NCBI GenBank assembly: GCA_020217065.1
Contig: JAIWOB010000054.1
Location: forward strand, 1 to 10,000
DNA length: 10,000 nucleotides
Direction of reading: 5' to 3'
Origin: Chloroflexota bacterium
GTDB taxonomy: Bacteria; Chloroflexota; Anaerolineae; Anaerolineales; Villigracilaceae
Made by a program: the position numbers and the translations under genes. The notes under the pieces were generated by a model, which worked only from the letters and a program-made list of their open reading frames with translations, did not search any database and was not told the DNA's origin. Shown piece by piece: positions 1 to 5,497 of the stretch. Position 1 is the stretch's first letter; the number at the start of each line of letters is the position of its first letter.

Positions 1-1062
1 GTCGGCGGATAAGGAGTAGCCCGTGATTCCTTCCTTGAGGCGCGAAAGCAGCATGGCGTTGCGGACTTCCGCCAGCAAGTGCGAGCCGTCGTTGGAGGCG
101 GAGCCATCCACGCCCAAGCCGACATTTACGCCGGCGGCGCGATATTGCTTGACGGGCGCGATGCCCGAGGCGAGGCGCATGTTCGAGGTGGGACAATGCG
201 CCACCCCGCAGTTGTGCCGCGCGAAGGTTTTTATCTCTTCGTCGTTCACCCAAATTGCGTGCGCGAACCAGACGTCCCCGCCAACCCAATCCACTTCTTG
301 CATGTATTCCACGGGGCGATGACCGAACATCTGCTTGCAAAATTGTTCTTCGTCTTCGGTTTCGGCGAGATGCGTGTGAAGATGAACGCCGTATTCGCGG
401 GCGAGCTTGGCGGATTCCTTCATCAAATCGGAGGTGACGGAAAACGGGGAGCAAGGCGCAAGCGCTATCTGAGTCATCGAGCCGCGTTTCGCGTCGTGGA
501 ATTTTTCGATGACGCGCTGCGAATCCTTCAGGATGTTTTCTTCGGTATCCACCACAGAATCGGGCGGCAGCCCGCCTTTGGATTCGCCGAGACTCATCGA
601 GCCGCGCGAAGCGTGAAGTCTCACTCCAATTTCAAAGGCGGCGGCAATTTCGTCATCCAACTTTGAACCGTTGGGAAAAAGATAGAGATGGTCCGACGCG
701 GTGGTACAGCCCGAAAGCGCCAGCTCGGCAAGCGCGGTTTGCGTGGAAATAAATATGTCGTCCGGCTGCAAACGCGCCCAAATCGGGTAGAGCGTCTTCA
801 GCCAGTTGAAGAGGTTGGCGTCTTGCGCGGCAGGCACGGCGCGGGTGAGGGTCTGGTAAAAATGATGGTGGGTGTTAACCAGCCCCGGCAGGACGACATG
901 TCCTTTGAGGTCAAGGACTTCGTCGGCGGCGGAAGGCAGACTGGAAGTCTGCCCGACAAGTTCAATAAACCCGTCGCGAATAAAAAGACCGCCATCGGGA
1001 ATCTCCCGTTGGCGCTCATCCATGGTTACAAGGTAGGCGTTTTTTATGAGGAGGGTTGTCAT
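1..1062 (-). CDS. 8-oxoguanine deaminase-type amidohydrolase (C-terminus missing)
   Basis: This is a Zn-dependent amidohydrolase of the cytosine deaminase/SsnA/AtzB group, expected in the cytoplasm to hydrolyse the amino group of an oxidised or substituted purine such as 8-oxoguanine. Seen in 354 readable codons: metal ligands H65-x-H67 in NTHHHFYQ, H231 with catalytic E234 in HTHLAE, H268 in WFAHAIWV and D319 in GLGVDGSASND. The stretch around residues 84-97 (LFNWLKTLYPIWAR) and GCTTASDHLYLFP (118-130) resemble the 8-oxoguanine deaminase subgroup rather than plain SsnA or guanine deaminase. Family members are about 450 residues, so roughly 100 C-terminal residues lie outside the window. The ATG at 1062 gives the usual N-terminal beta-strand (TTLLIKNAYLVTMD); the internal Met14 would cut it off. 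Only a weak purine stretch (GAAAG) precedes the start. The gene is divergent from cydDC. Class is confident; substrate is inferred and could be another triazine or purine. Confidence 0.85.
   Translation of the reverse strand, partial: MTTLLIKNAYLVTMDERQREIPDGGLFIRDGFIELVGQTSSLPSAADEVLDLKGHVVLPGLVNTHHHFYQTLTRAVPAAQDANLFNWLKTLYPIWARLQPDDIFISTQTALAELALSGCTTASDHLYLFPNGSKLDDEIAAAFEIGVRLHASRGSMSLGESKGGLPPDSVVDTEENILKDSQRVIEKFHDAKRGSMTQIALAPCSPFSVTSDLMKESAKLAREYGVHLHTHLAETEDEEQFCKQMFGHRPVEYMQEVDWVGGDVWFAHAIWVNDEEIKTFARHNCGVAHCPTSNMRLASGIAPVKQYRAAGVNVGLGVDGSASNDGSHLLAEVRNAMLLSRLKEGITGYSLSAD
935..953. repeat. 19-bp perfect palindrome inside the deaminase gene
   Basis: GGCAGACT and AGTCTGCC form perfect 8-bp arms around a 3-bp centre (GGA). 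It encodes residues 37-43 of the deaminase, in the surface segment between two N-terminal strands, and causes no frame change. It resembles a dispersed palindromic element that tolerates insertion in coding DNA, but with a single copy in the window this is inference only. Confidence 0.5.
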
Positions 1063-1095
1063 GATGTATTTGCTTTCGGTTTAATTGTCTGACAA

Positions 1096-1129
1096 ATTAT
1101 AGTGTAGCAAAAAAGAAATAGGATGTCAA
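1096..1129 (-). promoter_or_regulatory. Sigma-70-type promoter for the deaminase gene
   Basis: Reading on the minus strand, a perfect TTGACA (1124-1129) is followed after 17 bp by TACACT (1101-1106). A perfect TATAAT (1096-1101) overlaps it by one base, at 22-bp spacing. Either -10 box would start transcription near 1088-1094, leaving a leader of about 25-32 nt before ATG at 1062. This leader is much longer than those predicted for the plus-strand genes in this window. Confidence 0.6.
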
Positions 1130-1154
1130 ATCGTTTTTTGTAAAAGTAGGGGGC

Positions 1155-1184
1155 TTCCTAAAATTGCAGAAACAAGGCTAAAAT
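1155..1184 (+). promoter_or_regulatory. Probable promoter for cydDC, close to the start codon
   Basis: TAAAAT (1179-1184) lies 12 nt before ATG 1197, with a weak TTCCTA (1155-1160) 18 bp upstream of it. No Shine-Dalgarno precedes the start; the intervening bases are pyrimidine-rich. Initiation about 7 nt after the box would give a leader of about 5 nt. The -35 match is poor (3/6), so confidence rests on the same layout recurring before the other plus-strand genes. Confidence 0.4.
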
Positions 1185-1186
1185 TG
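1158..1186 (+). repeat. Direct repeat CTAAAATTG, two copies 20 bp apart
   Basis: Perfect 9-mers lie at 1158-1166 and 1178-1186, about two helical turns apart, just upstream of cydDC. The second copy contains the proposed -10 box. The pair could be tandem operator half-sites, two alternative -10 boxes, or a short duplication. Confidence 0.45.
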
Positions 1187-1196
1187 GTTTCCTTTT

Positions 1197-4100
1197 ATGC
1201 ATCGCAGACTTCTCTCTCTCACCCGCAGCGTTCGCGTTTCGTTTGCCCTAACGATTCTCGCCGGCTTCTTCACCGGCTTGCTGACCATCTGGCAGGCATG
1301 GCAGATGAGCGGCGTCATCAACGAGGTCTTTTTGCAAAAACGGGGTCTTTCCCAAGTCCTCGCGCCGCTGACTTTTATCCTCGCCGCAATTGGCGGACGA
1401 ACCCTGCTCGCCTGGCTGAACGAGGTCGCCGCCAACGCCGTCGCGGTCAAAATCAAGACCGACCTGCGGGAGCGGCTCTTCGCTCACATCCTCAAACTGG
1501 GTCCCGCTTATTCGCGCGGACAGCGCACCGGGGAATTGACTACCGCCGCCGTCGAAGGCGTCGAAGCGCTGGACGCCTACTTCAGCCAGTACCTGCCCCA
1601 ACTCGTCGTCACCGCCCTCGTCCCGACCTCGATTCTTGTTTTCGTCTTTCCCATTGACCTGTTGACCGGCTTTGTCTTCCTCGTCACCGCTCCGCTGATT
1701 CCCTTTTTCATGATAATGATTGGCAAGGGCGCGGAAGTCGTCACCAAACGTCAATACGAGACGCTGCGCCTGCTCAGCGCCCACTTCCTCGACAGTTTGC
1801 AAGGATTGACCACGCTTAAACTTTTCGGACAGTCGAAAGAACAGGCGAAGAACATCGCAAACATCAGCGAACAATACCGCGACACAACGCTGAGCGTCCT
1901 GCGGATTACCTTCCTCTCCGCGCTGGCGCTGGAACTGCTTGCCACCATCAGCACCGCCATCGTCGCCGTGGAAATCGGCTTCCGCCTGCTCTATGACCGC
2001 ATGGAGTTTCAGCCCGCGCTCTTTCTCTTGATTCTTGCCCCTGAATTTTATATGCCGCTTCGCGCCCTCGGCGCAAGATTCCATGCGGGAATGAGCGGCA
2101 CGACAGCCGCAAAGCGAATTTATGAAATTTTGGATACGCCAATTACCGGGGCAAAAGCCGAAAGTCAAAAACCAGAAACCATCGAAAGACCTTCGACCTT
2201 CGAACTTCGACTCGAGAATCTCTCCTTCACCTACCCCAACGAGTCCGCGCCAGCCCTCCAGAACATCAACCTGACCATCGCGCAAGGACAGCGGGTCGCC
2301 CTCGTCGGCAAGACGGGCGCGGGAAAATCCACCCTTGCCCACCTCCTGCTCGGCTTTATCCAACCCACCGAAGGCTGTGTCGAAATTCATCCTTCCTCTT
2401 TCATCCTTCATCCTTCGATAGCCTGGGTTCCCCAGCGCCCGCACCTTTTTCACGCCAGCATTGCGGAAAACATCCGCCTCGGCAAAGCGGACGCAACCCA
2501 CGAGGAGATTGTCCGCGCCGCCAAAGCCGCCCGCCTGCACGAGTTTATTGAATCCCTGCCTGAGAAATATGAGACCGTCGTCGGAGAAAACGCCGCCCGC
2601 CTCTCCAGCGGACAAGCCCAGCGTCTCGCTCTCGCCCGCGCATTCCTCCGCGACGCCCCCATCCTGATTCTCGACGAACCCACCTCCAGCCTTGACCCCG
2701 AAACCGAGGTCCTGCTCGAAGAATCCACACGTCTGCTCATGCAGGGGCGCACAGTCATCACCATCGCGCACCGCCTCAACACCATCTTTCAGGCGGATAA
2801 CATCGTCGTCCTCGATGGAGGCAAAATCGTCGAGCAAGGCTCGCACAAGGAACTGCTGGCAAAGAACGGCTTATACGCCAGTATGGTGAAGACCCACGAG
2901 TTTCCATCTACCGGTTACGAGCCGCGAGCGACAAGCGACGAGTTGCGAGTTTCAAATCCCGCCGCTCAACCTTCATCGCCTGGCTTTCAATCTTCGACTT
3001 TCGACGCGCCTTCCAATCGTCAAGCGTCAAGCGTCAAGCAAAAATCCTCCATCCTGCCGCGCTTGCTTCAATTCCTCAAAGGCAACTGGCATCGCGTGGC
3101 GCTCTCTGTTTTGCTGAGTTCCGTCACCATCGGGTCCAGCGTCGCCCTCATGGGAACCTCCGCCTGGCTCATCTCCACCGCCGCCATCGCTACTTCCGTC
3201 GCGGACCTTGGCGTTTCCGTGGTTGGCACGCGGCTGTTTGGTCTGACTCGCGCAGTTTTCCGCTACCTCGAAAGGCTGGTCTCGCACGACGTCACCTTCC
3301 GCCTGCTCGCCCGCCTGCGGGTTTGGTTCTACGAAAGGCTTGAACCGCTTGCGCCCGCCCGCCTGATGAACTTCCGCGCCGGCGACCTGCTTGCCCGCAT
3401 CATTAGCGATGTGGAGACTTTGGAAAATTTCTATGTTCGGGTTGTTTCTCCCCCGTTGACTGCGGCGGTCATTGGGCTTTTTACCGCCCTCTATCTTGGA
3501 TGGTTTCACCCGCCGCTTGCCCCGATTTTCCTGACCTTTTACCTCAGCCTGGGGCTTTTGCTCCCCATCCTTGCCCAGTGGAGCAGCCGCAAGCCGGGAT
3601 TGCAAACGGTTATCCAGCGCGCCGAATTGCAAGCCCGCCTTGTAGACGGGATTCAAGGCATGGCAGACCTGCTCGCCTATGGACGCGCCGAGGATAGCCT
3701 TTCGAAACTTGCCGTCCACGCCAAAGCGTATGGCGACGCGCAGCGGCGCATGGCGCGTGTGACGGGAATTCAAGCGGGGCTGGGGGTTTTGCTGACCAAC
3801 CTCGGCATGTGGTCAACGCTCTTCTTCACGATTCCGCAAGTCGCCAGCGGAGAGATTGCAGGTCCGATGCTTGCCTCGTTAACCTTGTTGACGCTCGCCT
3901 CTTTTGAAGCCGTTCTCCCGCTTCCGCTCGCCGCTCAAATGTGGAACGCCTCCCGCGAAGCGGCAAAGCGGTTATTTGAAGCGGTGGATACCGAACCAGA
4001 GGTCAGCGAGCGGTTATCAGCGGGCAGCGAGCGGCTGCCGATTGCCAATCACCAATTGCAAATCTCCAACCTCACCTTCTCCTATCCCGCTCAAACCACG

Positions 4101-4802
4101 CCCGCCCTCCGCGACTTGACCTTTGAACTCCGGCCTTCAACCTCCATCGCCATCGTCGGTCCCAGCGGAGCGGGGAAAAGCTCCATCGCCAACTTGCTGT
4201 TAAGATTTTGGGACTATCAAAGCGGAGAAATCAGGCTCGGCGGAGAATCGCTCAAATCGTTGAGCCCCGACGAAGTCAGGGCAAGGATTGGGTATGTCTC
4301 TCCAAACGCCTACTTCTTCAACGCGTCTATTTATCAAAACCTGCGTTTCGCCCGCCGCAAAGTCACGCGGGAGGAAGTGGAAGCCGCCTGCAAGGCGGCG
4401 CGCATTCACGATTTCATCCTGTCCCTGCCCAAAGGCTACGACACGATGATTGGCGAGCAAGGCTTGCGGTTATCGGGCGGGGAACGTCAACGGCTGGCGC
4501 TTGCCCGCGTCCTGATTAAAGACGCGCCGATTTTGATTTTGGACGAACCGACGGCAAATCTCGACCCTCTCACCGAAAGACAAGTCCTGGAAACCTTGTT
4601 TGAAGTCATGAAACGCAAGACTTCGATGCTTATCACCCACCGCCTGATAGGTCTTGAAAATGTGGATGAAATCCTCGTCATGAACCGCGGGCAAATCATC
4701 GAGCGCGGCGCGCATTCCGAACTGGCGGGCGTAAACAGTTTTTATCGCCACATGCTAAACCTGCAAAACCGCATTCTCGACGAAGCAGAACCATCGTATT
4801 AA
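1197..4802 (+). CDS. cydDC: Fused CydDC ABC exporter (CydD and CydC in one polypeptide)
   Basis: This is an inner-membrane exporter needed for cytochrome bd oxidase assembly. E. coli CydDC was described as exporting cysteine and glutathione and more recently as a haem transporter. Both halves sit in one 1201-residue chain, a full transporter by itself. Half 1 is CydD: TMD about 1-310 with TTAAVEGVEALDAYF near 115 and PEFYMPLRALGARFHAGMSG at 282-301. NBD1 has Walker A GKTGAGKST (371-379), Q413, LSSGQ (469-473), Walker B D493/E494 and switch H525. Half 2 is CydC: TMD from about 618 with AVFRYLERLVSHD (686-698). NBD2 has Walker A 988-996 (K994), LSGGE (1092-1096), D1116/E1117 and H1148. LSSGQ and LSGGE are typical of CydD and CydC respectively. 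Odd points: the NBD2 Q-loop has Pro1036 where Gln is expected, and four heptamer-repeat tracts sit in linkers and one loop. Fusions are known in other phyla, such as Streptomyces. No cydAB is in the window; no separate cydC start is apparent between the halves. Confidence 0.93.
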   Translation: MHRRLLSLTRSVRVSFALTILAGFFTGLLTIWQAWQMSGVINEVFLQKRGLSQVLAPLTFILAAIGGRTLLAWLNEVAANAVAVKIKTDLRERLFAHILKLGPAYSRGQRTGELTTAAVEGVEALDAYFSQYLPQLVVTALVPTSILVFVFPIDLLTGFVFLVTAPLIPFFMIMIGKGAEVVTKRQYETLRLLSAHFLDSLQGLTTLKLFGQSKEQAKNIANISEQYRDTTLSVLRITFLSALALELLATISTAIVAVEIGFRLLYDRMEFQPALFLLILAPEFYMPLRALGARFHAGMSGTTAAKRIYEILDTPITGAKAESQKPETIERPSTFELRLENLSFTYPNESAPALQNINLTIAQGQRVALVGKTGAGKSTLAHLLLGFIQPTEGCVEIHPSSFILHPSIAWVPQRPHLFHASIAENIRLGKADATHEEIVRAAKAARLHEFIESLPEKYETVVGENAARLSSGQAQRLALARAFLRDAPILILDEPTSSLDPETEVLLEESTRLLMQGRTVITIAHRLNTIFQADNIVVLDGGKIVEQGSHKELLAKNGLYASMVKTHEFPSTGYEPRATSDELRVSNPAAQPSSPGFQSSTFDAPSNRQASSVKQKSSILPRLLQFLKGNWHRVALSVLLSSVTIGSSVALMGTSAWLISTAAIATSVADLGVSVVGTRLFGLTRAVFRYLERLVSHDVTFRLLARLRVWFYERLEPLAPARLMNFRAGDLLARIISDVETLENFYVRVVSPPLTAAVIGLFTALYLGWFHPPLAPIFLTFYLSLGLLLPILAQWSSRKPGLQTVIQRAELQARLVDGIQGMADLLAYGRAEDSLSKLAVHAKAYGDAQRRMARVTGIQAGLGVLLTNLGMWSTLFFTIPQVASGEIAGPMLASLTLLTLASFEAVLPLPLAAQMWNASREAAKRLFEAVDTEPEVSERLSAGSERLPIANHQLQISNLTFSYPAQTTPALRDLTFELRPSTSIAIVGPSGAGKSSIANLLLRFWDYQSGEIRLGGESLKSLSPDEVRARIGYVSPNAYFFNASIYQNLRFARRKVTREEVEAACKAARIHDFILSLPKGYDTMIGEQGLRLSGGERQRLALARVLIKDAPILILDEPTANLDPLTERQVLETLFEVMKRKTSMLITHRLIGLENVDEILVMNRGQIIERGAHSELAGVNSFYRHMLNLQNRILDEAEPSY
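2188..2215 (+). repeat. Heptamer repeat at the TMD1-NBD1 junction of CydDC
   Basis: Four consecutive 7-bp units read GACCTTC, GACCTTC, GAACTTC, GACTCGA. They encode roughly residues 331-340, at the start of the first strand of NBD1 just after the CydD membrane domain. The repeat stays in frame with the gene. Confidence 0.6.
2386..2420 (+). repeat. Heptamer repeat inside NBD1 of CydDC
   Basis: Units read TTCATCC, TTCCTCT, TTCATCC, TTCATCC, TTCGATA. They encode IHPSSFILHPSI (397-408), replacing the usual NG-x-x-L plus W/R helix segment between Walker A and the Q-loop. Walker A Lys to the Q-loop position is 36 residues in NBD1 against 42 in NBD2 of the same protein, so the loop is altered in length as well as composition. 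Confidence 0.65.
2912..3039 (+). repeat. Degenerate heptamer-repeat linker between CydD and CydC halves
   Basis: The linker DNA falls into 7-bp units. The first block reads CGGTTAC, GAGCCGC, GAGCGAC, AAGCGAC, GAGTTGC, GAGTTTC (2912-2953). The second reads CTTTCAA, TCTTCGA, CTTTCGA, CGCGCCT, TCCAATC (2984-3018), then three perfect GTCAAGC copies (3019-3039). It encodes about residues 572-615, a hydrophilic Ser/Gln/Pro-rich spacer with no predicted fold. This is where a cydD stop and cydC start would be expected in an unfused operon. Confidence 0.65.
4004..4071 (+). repeat. Heptamer repeats at the TMD2-NBD2 junction of CydDC
   Basis: The 10-mer CAGCGAGCGG recurs at exactly 21 bp (4004 and 4025), within units CAGCGAG, CGGTTAT, CAGCGGG, CAGCGAG, CGGCTGC. 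A second block follows: GCCGATT, GCCAATC, ACCAATT, GCAAATC, TCCAACC (4037-4071). Together they encode about residues 936-958, leading into the first strand of NBD2. Confidence 0.6.
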
Positions 4803-4829
4803 TGGGGAAAGCAATCCATTGTGGAAGTT

Positions 4830-4884
4830 AAAAAAACGCCCCGAAGATTTTCGCAAAAAACTTTACTCTGCGAGAACCTTCGGG
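4830..4884 (-). terminator. Intrinsic terminator of the lipoprotein gene, between convergent genes
   Basis: On the minus strand, CCCGAAG (4884-4878) pairs with CTTCGGG (4846-4840). Inside lies a second stem of eight pairs containing one wobble, separated from the outer stem by one mismatch and closing a loop of about 13 nt. GCG and then seven T (4836-4830) follow. The plus-strand side has no T-run, so it should mainly terminate the lipoprotein transcript, though the hairpin may also help end cydDC mRNA. Confidence 0.75.
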
Positions 4885-4905
4885 ACGGTCGAATTCAGGT
4901 TAATT

Positions 4906-5400
4906 CTAATCCGCGCAAGCGCCCATATTTACCGTAATAACTGTGGAGGCGCCGCCAGACAGCGGGGCGCAGCAATTATTTGCGGCGTCGTATCCCATGC
5001 CTTCCTGACACTTATCTGTGCCAGCCTGAAGGTTGGAGCCGCCGCAGGCGGTATTTGTAAATTTGACCTGGGTCTTCCAAGCCGGCTTGCCGTGACATTC
5101 AATAACGTGTTTGCCTTTCGCCATCGAGCCATTATCCACACAGGTCAGATTTTCCGGTTCAAGAACTTCAAAGGTCACGCCGTCGTCAATGAGGATGTTT
5201 TGATAGGGAACCTTATCCACGCAGTAACGGTCCGAAGCGATGGTGTCCTGAACATCGGGCGCAGAGCAGGAAGAAGAAACCTGATAAGCGGGCGCGTATG
5301 CCTGCGCGGCGGGAGCGGCTGGCGCGGCGCCGCCGCACGCCGTCAGCGCCAGGAGAGCGGGAATGGAAATGATAAACAAGAGAAAAATTTTGCGTTTCAT
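4906..5400 (-). CDS. Small cysteine-rich lipoprotein, function unknown
   Basis: I do not recognise a named family. The 164-residue product starts with a lipoprotein signal peptide: MKRK, a hydrophobic core (5-19) and lipobox L19-T-A-C22, so it should be lipid-anchored on the outer face of the membrane. An Ala/Pro/Tyr/Gln-rich spacer (25-41) follows. The rest holds nine cysteines (45, 60, 87, 102, 119, 131, 143, 144, 162), including CQEGMGYDAANNCC (131-144), which suggests a compact disulfide-bonded extracytoplasmic domain. The start is fixed by AAGGAG seven nt upstream. The gene is convergent with cydDC and divergent from the amidase. A longer plus-strand open frame overlaps it but lacks a ribosome site and a plausible protein. 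Reality of the gene is fairly sure; function is open. Confidence 0.8.
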   Translation of the reverse strand: MKRKIFLLFIISIPALLALTACGGAAPAAPAAQAYAPAYQVSSSCSAPDVQDTIASDRYCVDKVPYQNILIDDGVTFEVLEPENLTCVDNGSMAKGKHVIECHGKPAWKTQVKFTNTACGGSNLQAGTDKCQEGMGYDAANNCCAPLSGGASTVITVNMGACAD

Positions 5401-5407
5401 AGGGCGA

Positions 5408-5413
5408 CTCCTT
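5408..5413 (-). promoter_or_regulatory. Shine-Dalgarno site of the lipoprotein gene
   Basis: AAGGAG lies 7 nt before ATG (5400), canonical in sequence and spacing. It fixes the start and contrasts with the neighbouring plus-strand genes, which have none. Confidence 0.8.
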
Positions 5414-5432
5414 TTTGTTTTATGATGAACTC

Positions 5433-5438
5433 ATTTTA
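5433..5438 (-). promoter_or_regulatory. Possible -10 box of the lipoprotein gene
   Basis: TAAAAT on the minus strand lies 32 nt before ATG (5400), leaving room for a leader of about 25 nt containing the Shine-Dalgarno. No convincing -35 box is seen 16-18 bp upstream, so this is tentative. Confidence 0.3.
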
Positions 5439-5482
5439 CGGCGGCGGTACAGATAGGCTATGGGAGGATTGTCCTGTTTGGG

Positions 5483-5488
5483 TATAAT
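5483..5488 (+). promoter_or_regulatory. -10 box of the amidase gene, adjacent to its start
   Basis: A perfect TATAAT ends 9 nt before ATG 5498. Initiation about 7 nt after the box would put the mRNA end within about 2 nt of the start codon. There is no Shine-Dalgarno. The -35 region is weak: ATGGGA at 5460-5465, spacer 17, 3/6 match. Confidence 0.55.
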
Positions 5489-5497
5489 AAACCTTGC

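Noticed and set aside
79..1092. Plus-strand frames (79-666 and 688-1092) opposite the deaminase
   Set aside because: The minus strand encodes the full set of amidohydrolase metal ligands in one uninterrupted frame; the plus frames are its complement.
1108..1140. CAAAAAA/TTTTTTG inverted repeat in the deaminase-cydDC spacer
   Set aside because: The arms are only an A-tract and a T-tract with a 19-nt loop, overlapping a promoter; it may bend DNA but is not a convincing terminator.
1248..2846. A 532-codon minus-strand open frame antisense to cydDC
   Set aside because: It is a shadow of the high-GC codons of cydDC, which has all ABC motifs in the other frame; the antisense protein has no recognisable domain and no ribosome site.
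2912..3039. A CRISPR or minisatellite array in the cydDC linker
   Set aside because: The units are 7 bp with no spacers, and the tract is translated in frame, so it is not an array.
3027..3773. A 248-codon minus-strand open frame over the CydC half
   Set aside because: It is low-complexity Gly/Arg/Asp-rich antisense translation of the conserved CydC membrane domain.
4819..5487. A 222-codon plus-strand open frame overlapping the lipoprotein gene
   Set aside because: The opposite strand has Shine-Dalgarno, signal peptide, lipobox and terminator; the plus frame has none of these and runs through the terminator hairpin.
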